From: Methylophaga sp.
Lineage (GTDB): Bacteria > Pseudomonadota > Gammaproteobacteria > Nitrosococcales > Methylophagaceae
Direction: 5' to 3'
Assembly: GCF_030651745.1 (NCBI RefSeq)
Contig: NZ_JAUSCC010000062.1
Location: forward strand, 1-64,000
Length of the DNA: 64,000 nucleotides
The notes beneath the pieces are model-generated. The model was given only the letters and a program-made list of their open reading frames with translations, was not told the origin of the DNA and did not search any database. Below, one piece after another: positions 18,588 to 27,636 of the stretch. The position numbers and the translations under genes were made by a program. Numbering within the stretch: position 1 is the first letter of the stretch; each line of letters begins with the position of its first letter.

Positions 18588-19418
18588 TCACTGCCATAAA
18601 GACCATACCGGTTTGCACGATGCAGGCAGTGGCAGGAATCGACCCAGTTCGCTCCAGGTTTGCTCAGGCCCATGAAAATCCGAACCGCAGGAAGCGAGCA
18701 GATCATATTGTTTAGCAAGTGCTGCGACGTTTCTCAATTGATCTGGATGTTGATGTCCTGAGCTGACTTCAATGGCTTGTCCGCCAGCGGTTTTAAAATC
18801 TTCAATCAGTCTACGCAGCTTGGTGCCGGTCATTTTATAACGTAATGGATGGGCAATTACCGCCTGACCACCAGCTTCAGTTATCCATTGCACAGCGGAT
18901 GATAAATCAGTCCAGTTTCCCGGCACATAACCAGGCTTGCCTCTTACCAGAAAACGTTTGAATACATCTTTGGTATCGGCCGCATGGCCTTGTTCGACCA
19001 GATACTGTGCAAAATGCATACGTCCCAACATCGTTTTAGAAGCATATTGTGCAGCGCCTTCCAAAGCACCTGGAATACCGGATTTTTCCAAGCGTTGCGC
19101 AATTTGCTCGGCCCGTTGCTGACGATAATCACGAATATCGGCTAAGCCACTTTGCAGTTTAGGATTCTCTATATCGATGTTCAGCCCTACGATATGAACG
19201 GTACTGCTGTACCAGGTAACTGAAATTTCTACCCCGGGAATAAGTGTTATCGGTTGTCCCTCAGCGGCTATAAGGGCAGCGTTTATGCCCTCTGTACCGT
19301 CATGATCGGTCAATGCCAACACATCGACACCTTGCTGAACAGCTCGTTCGACAAGGGCTTGAGGTGACAACGCGCCATCAGAGGCGGTGGAATGGCAATG
19401 CAGGTCATAGTGAGTCAT
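18588..19418 (-). CDS. rnm: PHP-domain phosphoesterase / 5'-3' exoribonuclease (RNase AM, YciV family)
   Basis: PHP-domain metal-dependent phosphoesterase, 276 residues. The E. coli homologue (YciV/Rnm) trims the 5' ends of rRNAs and degrades oligonucleotides and pAp-type substrates. The PHP metal-binding motifs are present: DLHCHSTASDG at the N-terminus, LTDHDGTEG near 38, PGVEIS near 60, AHPLRY near 190 and CGSDFHGPEQ near 240. It is divergent from yciB across 53 bases and upstream of yciO. Confidence 0.9.
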   Translation of the reverse strand: MTHYDLHCHSTASDGALSPQALVERAVQQGVDVLALTDHDGTEGINAALIAAEGQPITLIPGVEISVTWYSSTVHIVGLNIDIENPKLQSGLADIRDYRQQRAEQIAQRLEKSGIPGALEGAAQYASKTMLGRMHFAQYLVEQGHAADTKDVFKRFLVRGKPGYVPGNWTDLSSAVQWITEAGGQAVIAHPLRYKMTGTKLRRLIEDFKTAGGQAIEVSSGHQHPDQLRNVAALAKQYDLLASCGSDFHGPEQTWSELGRFLPLPASCKPVWSLWQ

Positions 19419-19471
19419 GGTGTTGATTTTACGTTAGAATGTGCCATCTCTGTAATAACTGAATAATAAAG

Positions 19472-20065
19472 ATGAAACTATTTACTGATTTCCTGCCCAT
19501 TATCTTATTTTTTATTGCCTATAAGTTTGGCGGCGGCATCTATCATTGGAATGGTCAGGAATATGATGTAGCCGGCATCTATGTCGCCACAGCAGTAATG
19601 ATGGTGGCAACGTTGATTCAGGTTCTTTGGAGCCAGTTGCGCCATGGCAAAGTTGAACGGCAACATCTGATAACGTTAATTCTGGTTACTGTGCTCGGCG
19701 GAGCAACTATCTGGTTACAAAACCCTGAATTTGTAATGTGGAAACCGACTGCGGTGAACTGGTTGTTTGCCCTCGCCTTTATCGGTGCCCGGGTCTTTAC
19801 TGATAAAACCTTGCTGGAACGTTTAATGGCAGCACATCTGCAATTGCCAACAGCGGTCTGGTCACGTCTCAATACGGTATGGATTCTGTTTTTTGTGTTT
19901 TCAGGTTTTCTGAACATTTACATCGCTTATAACTATTCAGAAGAAACCTGGGTCAACTTCAAATTATTTGGTTCATTGATTATTACCGTGGTATTTATTG
20001 CCGGACAGGCTCTGTATTTGTCCCGCCATATTAAAGACAGCAGTAATTCGAAGGACGCCCCCTGA
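19472..20065 (+). CDS. yciB: Intracellular septation protein A (YciB)
   Basis: Inner-membrane protein linked to cell-envelope maintenance and division in enterics. The 197 residues begin [22 protein letters not shown], a hallmark of the family, with about five helices and the conserved [10 protein letters not shown] and [20 protein letters not shown] segments. The stop codon overlaps the next start by one base (TGATG), so it is coupled to yciI. Confidence 0.95.
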   Translation: MKLFTDFLPIILFFIAYKFGGGIYHWNGQEYDVAGIYVATAVMMVATLIQVLWSQLRHGKVERQHLITLILVTVLGGATIWLQNPEFVMWKPTAVNWLFALAFIGARVFTDKTLLERLMAAHLQLPTAVWSRLNTVWILFFVFSGFLNIYIAYNYSEETWVNFKLFGSLIITVVFIAGQALYLSRHIKDSSNSKDAP

Positions 20066-20364
20066 TGCTCTATGCCATTATCAGCGAAGATAAGCCCGAT
20101 AGCCTGCAACGACGCCTGACTGCCAGACCGGCCCATCTTGCACGTTTGCAGGAATTGCAAAATCAGGGTCGTTTAGTGTTGGCGGGTCCACATCCGGCAA
20201 TTGATAGCGAAGATCCTGGCGCAGCCGGTTTCACTGGCAGTTTAGTTGTTGCAGAATTTGATGACTGGCACAGCGCACAACTCTGGGCCGATGCTGATCC
20301 TTATATTGAGGCGGATGTCTACGCCAACGTCACTGTTAAACCTTTTCGTAAAGTGTTGCCATGA
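20065..20364 (+). CDS. yciI: YciI family protein
   Basis: Small ferredoxin-like fold protein of the YciI family, 99 residues, with no established physiological reaction. The N-terminus [25 protein letters not shown] and the [21 protein letters not shown] ending match closely. The family's conserved His-Asp pair is plausibly the H in RPAHL and the D in DPYIEAD. It is coupled to yciB upstream and overlaps bolA by four bases (ATGA). Confidence 0.93.
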   Translation: MLYAIISEDKPDSLQRRLTARPAHLARLQELQNQGRLVLAGPHPAIDSEDPGAAGFTGSLVVAEFDDWHSAQLWADADPYIEADVYANVTVKPFRKVLP

Positions 20365-20630
20365 GTTCAACAACCCAACAAAAACTGGAACAGGCTTTAC
20401 AGCAGTTGCAGCCAACCCAATTAGAAATTTCCGATGACAGTCATTTACATGCAGGCCATGCCGGCAATACCGGTGGAGGTCATTTCAGTGTATTTATAGT
20501 CAGTGAAGCTTTTACCGGACTTTCTCCGATTAAACGGCATCGTCTTGTCTATCAGGCTGCAGCAGAGCTATTGCCCTCAGCCATTCATGCGCTGAGTATT
20601 CAAGCCAAAACACCTGAAGAGCTGAATTAA
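20361..20630 (+). CDS. BolA family protein
   Basis: BolA-like protein of 89 residues. Such proteins bind Fe-S clusters with monothiol glutaredoxins and influence envelope and stress responses. The family core is clear: [41 protein letters not shown], with histidines suited to cluster binding. The downstream PilZ gene starts eight bases after its stop, so the yciB-yciI-bolA-pilZ run is probably one transcript. Confidence 0.93.
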   Translation: MSSTTQQKLEQALQQLQPTQLEISDDSHLHAGHAGNTGGGHFSVFIVSEAFTGLSPIKRHRLVYQAAAELLPSAIHALSIQAKTPEELN

Positions 20631-20638
20631 CCAGGTCG

Positions 20639-22825
20639 ATGGCAACGGAAAGCAGCAAAAATCAAAATCAACTCTTTCTAGCTCAGCTGGAACGTCAACG
20701 ATTACAAAAAACCTGTCAACGGATTATTGATTTACGTGGCAAGGTGTCTGGCGAATGTCAGCCTTATGAATTTGGCGGTCTGACGCATTATCTCGATGAT
20801 CGCAATTATCTGATCCTGAAGCAGCTGGTTGAGCGGATGGGTGGCCTCTATACGGTTGGCGTTTATGAGGCGTTGTTACAAACAGTTCGCCAGTTTCAGC
20901 AGCAATCACAACAACCGCAACTCTCCACTTCAGACGACAGTAGCTTGTTACTTATCAGATTGGATCAACCGGTCAGACGTCAGGCACAACGGGTTTTGCT
21001 CACATTACCCGTCACCATCCAAAATGCTGATTTGAATTACCATGCAATGACGCTGGATGTTAGTGCCGATGCCATCCGCGTCAGCATGAAACAGGTATCG
21101 ACACTGGAAAAAAACGATACCGTGAATGTCAGCTTTCAGCACTTTCCAAATGCACATAACACTGAACCGACACAAATTGCGTTTGATATTACGCGGCTGG
21201 ATCACGATGAACAGCGCACCTTTATTGTGATGCGGTTTAATGATTCGGTGAGCGATGACATCCGTCAGGCCTGGCAAAACTGGCTAAGCAATCAGACCCA
21301 GCGAAGCCCGGCAGAATTAAATAACGAAATTCTCAACCTGACACAACATTGCCTGTTACGGCTTTACAGCCGGCAAATTCCCAGCCTGCTGTGCTGGATT
21401 GGCGAACAGCAGCAAAAAACCACTGTGACCGCTGTGCATAGCAGCACTGTCTGCGACCAGATTTTTACCAGTGCTCCTAACCTGCTCAAAAACATCAAGA
21501 TCCTGTTATCACGCATTGAACAAATGCATTTATCCAGCGGTATTCTGGCCCTGCATAATGATCGTTTACTGGTGATCTCGGCTGATGAATTAAGCCGTTT
21601 GAAACAGTATTGGCCTTGGCCTGCCAAAACAAAGTTGTGGCAGTTCAAGCTCACGGCATTGCAGGTTGATGAGACACAATACCATCCACATTTAGATAGT
21701 ATTGCCCAGGTTGATCCACGTCTTGCTGATGACTTCTCACGTAAGCTTTCACGGCTCAAAAACCTGTTGGCAATAACCGATATTACCGCCTGTTTACAGC
21801 AGTTAAGCGACAATGAGACCACGTTTGATGCTGATACAGGGATTGAGAGATCTGCGGCAAACTACGAATTACCGCCTCTCAGTTCAATAAAAACCTTTAT
21901 AAGACGCCAGCAAAGTCGCTACACCGTAGTCACCCCGGTTGCCTTGTTTATTAATGGCCAGGAGTATGTCACGCAAACCAACGAGGTATCAGTTAACGGA
22001 CTCTCTTTATCGGTCGATGCCGATTTACTGGTCTCGGTTGGCAGCCGAGCAACGCTACATTTCACTCGCTGGCAAAATCAGCGACCGTTGCTGAATTTAC
22101 GCAGTGTGCCTTACGAGGTGAAACGAGTGCAGAAGTTTGCCGAGCAAACTGAGCTTGGTTTGCAACGAATGGTCAGTCAATGTCCGTTAGCTCTGAATCA
22201 GTTTTTTGAACAAGCCATTTCAACCAATCAACATTCACTGGCACGCCGGGAAGATGATTTGCTGCAGATGCAATATAGTCGGGTTTATCTGGATCTGCTG
22301 AGCCATACGCCGCTCAATACTGCTTTGTTTTTCGGTCTGGACAATCAGCAAAAACGTGTGCTGCAAGCGGTGGCTGGTCACTCCCAGACAATTGATCAAA
22401 CGGATAATAAATTATGGCAGGCAATTTCTAATGCTACTTCACGTATTACCTTGCCATTAAAAACGCTCAATACCGACAATCTGGTTACACAGCCGATGGG
22501 TTTATATTGTTATCGGTCCCAGCAACAGCCCTGGCAGATTATCTGTGAACATGAGTTGCAATCTAAAGAAGCAAAAAGCCTGTTATTACACAGGCTTTTC
22601 AATGCAGATCATCATTTTGTTTTTCATTGCCAGTTGGTCAACAGCAAAACTGATTGGCTGCACGACGAACAGGATTTAACCCAACAGATTAATGCATTAC
22701 GCAGTCACAGCGCCCACCGGATAAAAAATCTGCGGCAGATGCTGTCCTCTATATTTTCGATGGGTTACTTAACCGATATCACCAATATCGTACGTGATAG
22801 CCTGATGCCTGTTGATCGTTCCTAG
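20639..22825 (+). CDS. Large PilZ-domain protein (putative c-di-GMP receptor)
   Basis: A 728-residue soluble protein with two PilZ-like segments. The first (about residues 100-190) has RRQAQR but a degenerate DVSADA where the glycine is expected. The second (about 418-520) has the full RRQQSR arginine motif and EVSVNGLSL, so it is the likely c-di-GMP binder. The remaining long regions have no motif that I recognise. The layout recalls PlzA-type proteins of Vibrio and Shewanella. It may link c-di-GMP to motility or envelope functions; the output is unknown. Confidence 0.75.
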   Translation: MATESSKNQNQLFLAQLERQRLQKTCQRIIDLRGKVSGECQPYEFGGLTHYLDDRNYLILKQLVERMGGLYTVGVYEALLQTVRQFQQQSQQPQLSTSDDSSLLLIRLDQPVRRQAQRVLLTLPVTIQNADLNYHAMTLDVSADAIRVSMKQVSTLEKNDTVNVSFQHFPNAHNTEPTQIAFDITRLDHDEQRTFIVMRFNDSVSDDIRQAWQNWLSNQTQRSPAELNNEILNLTQHCLLRLYSRQIPSLLCWIGEQQQKTTVTAVHSSTVCDQIFTSAPNLLKNIKILLSRIEQMHLSSGILALHNDRLLVISADELSRLKQYWPWPAKTKLWQFKLTALQVDETQYHPHLDSIAQVDPRLADDFSRKLSRLKNLLAITDITACLQQLSDNETTFDADTGIERSAANYELPPLSSIKTFIRRQQSRYTVVTPVALFINGQEYVTQTNEVSVNGLSLSVDADLLVSVGSRATLHFTRWQNQRPLLNLRSVPYEVKRVQKFAEQTELGLQRMVSQCPLALNQFFEQAISTNQHSLARREDDLLQMQYSRVYLDLLSHTPLNTALFFGLDNQQKRVLQAVAGHSQTIDQTDNKLWQAISNATSRITLPLKTLNTDNLVTQPMGLYCYRSQQQPWQIICEHELQSKEAKSLLLHRLFNADHHFVFHCQLVNSKTDWLHDEQDLTQQINALRSHSAHRIKNLRQMLSSIFSMGYLTDITNIVRDSLMPVDRS

Positions 22826-22874
22826 CAGCATCTAAAAGCAGGGATAGCGATTTAGCATACCCCTGACTCTAAAG

Positions 22875-24200
22875 TTACGCTGCCACCATCATTTTATCGA
22901 TCCATACAGAACCGCTGCGGATGCTGCTGCGTAAATCCACATCATTTGCCACGGCTTGAATGCCTTTGAACATATCCTGCAACTGACCGGCGATGGTGAA
23001 CTCATCAATGGCATATTGGATTTCACCATTTTCCACCCAGAAACCGGCGGCACCCTGCGAGTAATCACCGTTGACAATATTGACGCCCATGCCCATGGTT
23101 TCAGTGACAATCACGCCGCGATCCATTGCTTTAAGCATGTCTTTAAACGATAAATCATTACTATCCACCGTAAGGTTATGCACCCCGCCAGCATTAGCCG
23201 TAGTGGTCATATTAAGACGTCGGGCGGAATAACTATCCAGTACATAGCCCTGCAAAATACCGTCACGAATAATGTCACGATTTTGCGTGGCGACACCTTC
23301 CGCATCAAAGGCGGAACTGCCCAGCGCTTTTAATAAATGAGGCTGTTCGTGGATATGCATAAACGCTGGAAAAATCTGCTCACCCAGTTTATCGAGCAGA
23401 AAACTGGATTTGCGATATAAGGCACTGCCACGAATTCCGCCGACCAACTGGCCGAATAAGGAAGAGGCAATTTCAGCGGCAAAAATCACCGGATAATGTC
23501 CGGTTTCAATTTCACGGGCATTTAAACGTTTCAAGGTTTGTTCAGCAGCTTTGCGGCCAATCGACACTGCAGCAGCTAAATCCCGACTATCCCGAGCCAC
23601 GTCATACCAATAATCACGTTGCATGCCGTTTTCATCTCGAGCAATCAAGGTGCAAGACAAACTGTGTCTACTGGACTGCGTCTGACCGATAAAACCATGA
23701 CTGTTGGCATAAATCCGTTGCCCTTCATGGGTGGAAACACTGGCGCCCTCAGAATTACTGATCAATGGATCAAAATCCCGCCCGGCCTGTTCACATTCCA
23801 TCGCCAGCGTAAACGCCTGTTCTGGTGATAACTCCCAGGGATAATACAACTGCAGATCAGGAAATGACGTCGCCATTAAAGCGGCATCGGCTAAGCCTGC
23901 ATATTTATCTTCCTGAGTATGTTTGGCAATGCTGCAAGCCATAGCCACGGTTTCGTAGATAGCTTCAGGCCGCAAATCCGAGGTACTGGCAGACGCTTTG
24001 CTCTGGCCCAGATAGACAGTGACTCCCAGGCCGGTATCTTTATTGTGCTCCAGCGTTTCAATTTCAGCCTGGCGAACATTTACCGATAAGCCAACGCTTT
24101 GACTAATGCCCACTTCAGCAGCGGTCGCGCCCAGCTTTTTAGCCGCATCCAGCGCCTGTTGCGCTGCATTTTGTAATACTGATGCGTCAAGATTCTTCAT
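22875..24200 (-). CDS. pmbA: Metalloprotease-related protein PmbA (TldE)
   Basis: TldE/PmbA subunit of the TldD-TldE protease, which in E. coli processes microcin B17 and degrades the antitoxin CcdA. PmbA lacks the HExxH zinc motif (that is in TldD), and none is seen here. The 441 residues include LGATAAEVGISQSVGLSVNVRQ, EIETLEHNKDTGLGVTVY and the late FWVENGEIQYAIDEFTIAG. TldD is not in the window. The start overlaps the JAMM gene by four bases. Confidence 0.93.
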   Translation of the reverse strand: MKNLDASVLQNAAQQALDAAKKLGATAAEVGISQSVGLSVNVRQAEIETLEHNKDTGLGVTVYLGQSKASASTSDLRPEAIYETVAMACSIAKHTQEDKYAGLADAALMATSFPDLQLYYPWELSPEQAFTLAMECEQAGRDFDPLISNSEGASVSTHEGQRIYANSHGFIGQTQSSRHSLSCTLIARDENGMQRDYWYDVARDSRDLAAAVSIGRKAAEQTLKRLNAREIETGHYPVIFAAEIASSLFGQLVGGIRGSALYRKSSFLLDKLGEQIFPAFMHIHEQPHLLKALGSSAFDAEGVATQNRDIIRDGILQGYVLDSYSARRLNMTTTANAGGVHNLTVDSNDLSFKDMLKAMDRGVIVTETMGMGVNIVNGDYSQGAAGFWVENGEIQYAIDEFTIAGQLQDMFKGIQAVANDVDLRSSIRSGSVWIDKMMVAA

Positions 24201-24607
24201 ATGATCAAATTTACCTCTTCGATGTTTTTTCCATGCATTTGGAAACCACGCATTTCCAGCACGCCACGAGTGTTTAAAGAAATGATCAGATACAAGGCCT
24301 GCGGATAATCCGCCACATCTTCATCGATTACTGAAGGTAAAGCCGGTGCATCTGGATGGGAGTGATATATAGCGAATAATTCCTGATTGCGTTCTTTCAT
24401 TTCTTTCAACGCCGCCAGCTGTTCACTGGCGTTGAGAGCAAATAACACGCTGGCATCCGTTTTGACGCTTTCTATCGGATAACACATGCAGCGTTGACCA
24501 TGTCGTCCAATCAATCCGGAAACCTGCTGATGAGGCGAAAGTTGTGCCTGATGTAATAGATCATTCACTAAAGTACGTGGTAAACGTATGGTCGTTGTAA
24601 CTGTCAT
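24197..24607 (-). CDS. JAMM/MPN+ metallopeptidase (M67 family)
   Basis: A 136-residue Mov34/MPN protein with a complete JAMM zinc motif: a glutamate upstream (near 65-75), then HSHPDAPALPSVID, giving H-x-H-x7-S-x2-D. Bacterial JAMM proteins beside E1-like enzymes can cleave C-terminal extensions from ubiquitin-like sulfur carriers (Mec+/QbsD type) so that the carrier can be activated. Here it abuts moeB with no gap and overlaps pmbA, so all three are probably co-translated. No carrier-protein gene is next to it, so the substrate is unknown. Confidence 0.85.
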   Translation of the reverse strand: MTVTTTIRLPRTLVNDLLHQAQLSPHQQVSGLIGRHGQRCMCYPIESVKTDASVLFALNASEQLAALKEMKERNQELFAIYHSHPDAPALPSVIDEDVADYPQALYLIISLNTRGVLEMRGFQMHGKNIEEVNLII

Positions 24608-25372
24608 TTAGTTATTCTCTTTATCGTGACATACCGGGCAAGCCGGATCTTGTTTTAATTTTATTTCCCTTATCTGCATTGACAGGGCATCGACGATGAG
24701 CAACCGGCCATTGAGTGACGTGCCCGTATTGGCTAGCAATTTGAGCGTTTCAATTGCCTGTATCGAGCCCATCATGCCTAGTAATGGTGAGAGCACCCCA
24801 CTCTCAGCACAACTCTGTTGAATATCACCGCCATTGTCGTCGTATAAACAACGATAACATGGTGCATCAGCATGTCGAGCATCATATACCGAAATTTGTC
24901 CTTCCCAACGGATAGCAGCCGCTGAAACCAGAGGCGTTTTGGTTTTTTTACTGACCCGGTTAAGCAGAAACCGGCTACTGAAATTATCGGTGCAATCAAC
25001 AATGACATCTGCCAAAACGGCCTGCTCCGTCAACTCCAACTCACCCAAACGATGATCGATTGTCTCAACCTGAATGGTGTCATTCAAACTGTTTAACGCC
25101 GCTGCGGCAGAACTGGTTTTCGTACGTCCAACCGATGTTTGTCGATGCACAATCTGCCGCTGCAGATTGGTCAGCTCAACAATATCGTCATCAACCAGCA
25201 CCAGATGGCCAACCCCTGCAGCGGCCAGATATAAAGCCACCGGTGAACCCAAGCCACCAAGACCTATTACCAACACACGACTTTCCAGCACCCGTTGTTG
25301 ACCGGTGATATCAAAATTCGGCAGTAGAATATGGCGGCTGTAACGCAGCAATTGATCATCATTCATATGCAT
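24608..25372 (-). CDS. moeB: MoeB/ThiF/HesA family adenylyltransferase (E1-like)
   Basis: Adenylates the C-terminus of ubiquitin-like sulfur carriers (MoaD in molybdopterin synthesis, ThiS in thiamin synthesis). The 254 residues show the ATP loop GLGGLGSPVALYLAAAGVG, DLTNLQRQ-like VELTNLQRQIVH, the DCTDNFSSR motif, a catalytic-cysteine region (QQSCAESGVLSPLLG) and zinc pairs CYRC and CPVC. There is no rhodanese domain. MoeB and ThiF cannot be separated safely. The start may be the internal ATG at 25366 (MNDDQLLRYSRHILLP). prmC upstream and JAMM downstream make a compact operon. Confidence 0.9.
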   Translation of the reverse strand: MHMNDDQLLRYSRHILLPNFDITGQQRVLESRVLVIGLGGLGSPVALYLAAAGVGHLVLVDDDIVELTNLQRQIVHRQTSVGRTKTSSAAAALNSLNDTIQVETIDHRLGELELTEQAVLADVIVDCTDNFSSRFLLNRVSKKTKTPLVSAAAIRWEGQISVYDARHADAPCYRCLYDDNGGDIQQSCAESGVLSPLLGMMGSIQAIETLKLLANTGTSLNGRLLIVDALSMQIREIKLKQDPACPVCHDKENN

Positions 25373-25401
25373 TATGTTACCTGAATTCGACTCTTGCCGA
25401 G

Positions 25402-26232
25402 CTAGCCACGCTGGCCAATTACCACACGATCCTGTTGCCCGTAATCCTGAAAGGCCTGAATACCGGTAAAACCGTTTTGTTGAAATATTGCCTGAACATC
25501 TGAGGACTGATCATAACCGTGTTCAACCATCAACCAGCCTTGAGGTTTTAATACTTTTGCAGATTGGCGAACCAGTTGCCGGATATCCTGCAGACCATCC
25601 TCTCCAGAGGCTAGTGCAGTCAAAGGCTCAAAACGAAGATCACCGCTGGTTAAATGCGGATCATCCATTCGAATGTAGGGTGGATTAGAGACGATCACAT
25701 CAAAAGATTCAGCCTGAAAGGCATCCAGCCACTGTGCACGAACCAAATGTACTTCCAACTGGTTCTTTTCGGCATTGTGTTTTGCCATGGTCAACGCCTC
25801 AGCCGAATAATCTGTTGCCAGCATCCAGATATCTTCGCGTTCAGCTTTAATCGCCAAAGCAATCGCCCCACTACCGGTTCCGAGATCGGCAACACACATT
25901 CCCGGTTGGATTTTTTCCAATGCCAGTGACACCAGTAACTCGGTATCCGGACGCGGGATCAAGGTATGTTGATTTACTTCAAGATCCAACGACCAAAAGC
26001 CGCGAATACCCGTTAAATAAGCAACAGGTATTCCTTGCTGACGTTGTTCAATCAGTGAGGCAAATTGTTGCTGTTGCTGCGTAGTCAGTGTTTTTTCAGG
26101 AGAAGTGATTAAAGCGAGCGGCTGACAATCCAGTACATGACATAACAACTCATCACTATCAGCGCGCAGAGATGGGCTGGCAACAAGCTGAAGTCTGGCC
26201 CATTGCAATGCCTCCAAAATAGTCATAGTCAC
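25402..26232 (-). CDS. prmC: Release factor glutamine methyltransferase
   Basis: SAM-dependent N5-glutamine methylation of the GGQ motif in release factors RF1 and RF2. The 276 residues have the N-terminal helical domain (ALQWARLQLVASPSLRADSDELL), YLTGIRGFWSLDLEV, the SAM loop DLGTGSGAIALA and the signature SNPPYI near residue 185. prfA is not directly upstream as it is in E. coli; a response-regulator gene is there instead, 26 bases away. A second ATG lies two codons inside (26226). Confidence 0.95.
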   Translation of the reverse strand: MTMTILEALQWARLQLVASPSLRADSDELLCHVLDCQPLALITSPEKTLTTQQQQQFASLIEQRQQGIPVAYLTGIRGFWSLDLEVNQHTLIPRPDTELLVSLALEKIQPGMCVADLGTGSGAIALAIKAEREDIWMLATDYSAEALTMAKHNAEKNQLEVHLVRAQWLDAFQAESFDVIVSNPPYIRMDDPHLTSGDLRFEPLTALASGEDGLQDIRQLVRQSAKVLKPQGWLMVEHGYDQSSDVQAIFQQNGFTGIQAFQDYGQQDRVVIGQRG

Positions 26233-26258
26233 GCTACGCGGTCTTCAGCAATGACAGA

Positions 26259-27305
26259 TCAAAATAAATTGATTTGTAACAGGGCAAATATTCCTGCTGC
26301 CAGAGCCACCATTAATAACGCGCCAGTCATACGTTGACGTTTAACCAGTTGAGACTGCATTAATTGCAGTTGTGCCAGTTCTTCGTGAAGTGTTTCCATC
26401 ATCGGCGTTGCAGCATCAGGAAGTGCGGCAAGTTGCTCGGCGATAAAAGTTTCAATTCGCGGCTGCAATGCTGACATCAACTGTTGCTGTATAAGCTGTT
26501 GCTGATCAGATAACCATCGCTCGGTCTGTGAGGATACTTGCTGTTGCCAATGATTGGACTGATTCAGGTTTTGCATCGCCGTTTCAGCGGCATCGGCAGC
26601 TTTTTCGGATAACACCGTCTGCATTTGTGCCGCTTGCGTTGCCAGTTGTTGCTCAACCTTGTTTTGAATACCTGAGGTGAGCTGCTCTGTTAATTGCGTG
26701 GAAAGTTGTTCTGCCAAGCCATTAAGTCTTTCATCCATCAAATGTCGGCTAATATTTTCGGCAATGCGCTGACTTATCTTTTCTGCTGAGTGCTGTGATT
26801 GTTGTAACCACCCTGGTAATAATTGTTGTTCTACCTCAGCGATTAATTCACCAAGGCTTGGGGCTGCGGGCATTTCGCTGAACGATGATTTTTCTTCTGC
26901 CGGTTGGATGAACTCTTCCGTTAATTCAACCGGAGCCATCAGATCATTGAGGATGCTTTGTAACTGATGAGCTTCAGGTGGTTTGGACAATAAAGCTAAT
27001 ACACCGCTGTCATGCGCTGACAACTTGTCAGCTTCACTGTCATTACTGGTACACAGTACAACTGGAATAGCCTGCCAGCGCGAATCGTATTTAATATGAC
27101 GAGTGGCCGTTAGACCATCCATTCCCGGCATCATTAAGTCCATAAAGATGATGAGTGGAAGTTGATCGCTGTTTTCCAACCACGCTAATGCATCATCGGC
27201 ACTGCCCTGCTCCACCACCTCAAATCCAGATGTCTGCAATAATTTGCATAACATCATGCGGGCAACACGTGAATCATCAATAACCAGTGCAAGTTTGTTT
27301 GTCAT
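26259..27305 (-). CDS. Response regulator with coiled-coil region and C-terminal membrane tail
   Basis: A 348-residue protein. The N-terminal receiver domain (1-~125) has the acidic DD pair at 10-11, the phospho-acceptor Asp in FMDLMMPGMDG, the CTS switch and the LSKPP lysine. A long Gln-rich helical, probably coiled-coil, region follows (about 150-320), and a single hydrophobic helix near the C-terminus (MTGALLMVALAAGIFALLQINLF) would anchor it in the membrane with the receiver in the cytoplasm. There is no DNA-binding or enzymatic output domain. No partner kinase is adjacent, so its role is open. Confidence 0.8.
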   Translation of the reverse strand: MTNKLALVIDDSRVARMMLCKLLQTSGFEVVEQGSADDALAWLENSDQLPLIIFMDLMMPGMDGLTATRHIKYDSRWQAIPVVLCTSNDSEADKLSAHDSGVLALLSKPPEAHQLQSILNDLMAPVELTEEFIQPAEEKSSFSEMPAAPSLGELIAEVEQQLLPGWLQQSQHSAEKISQRIAENISRHLMDERLNGLAEQLSTQLTEQLTSGIQNKVEQQLATQAAQMQTVLSEKAADAAETAMQNLNQSNHWQQQVSSQTERWLSDQQQLIQQQLMSALQPRIETFIAEQLAALPDAATPMMETLHEELAQLQLMQSQLVKRQRMTGALLMVALAAGIFALLQINLF

Positions 27306-27324
27306 ACCCTCTTCCTTTGATGAC

Positions 27325-27636
27325 TTAACTGAAACGATGCGGATCCAACTGGATCGACTTCACCCGTTTTCCCAACATGACAACCTCACCACGATAACGC
27401 TGTTGCATATCGCTGGCAAACTCAAAAAAATAGGTGCGTTCAAATTGCATTCTGCCGTTGGCACCGCGTTTCAAACGGATTTTTTGCCAGGCAACAGTAT
27501 CATTGAGAAAACTGACACCCATTGACTGACAATATTGACTGGCCACACGGCTGGCATGTTCCGCCACGCCACGACTGTCCCACCAGATCCAGCCTATCAA
27601 TGCCAGAATCAATAATACGATGGTACTGTCATTCAT
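27325..27636 (-). CDS. DUF3301 family small membrane protein
   Basis: A 103-residue protein of unknown function with one N-terminal helix (STIVLLILALIGWIWWDSRG) and a basic C-terminal part (KRGANGRMQFERTYFFEFASDMQQRYRGEVVMLG), typical of DUF3301. The ATG at 27636 overlaps the rsmE stop as ATGA, which favours it over the open frame from 27651. Likely co-transcribed with rsmE. Confidence 0.8.
   Translation of the reverse strand: MNDSTIVLLILALIGWIWWDSRGVAEHASRVASQYCQSMGVSFLNDTVAWQKIRLKRGANGRMQFERTYFFEFASDMQQRYRGEVVMLGKRVKSIQLDPHRFS

Noticed and set aside
22838..22865. CAGGG...CCCTG hairpin after the PilZ gene as a terminator
   Set aside because: Only five paired bases and no T tract.
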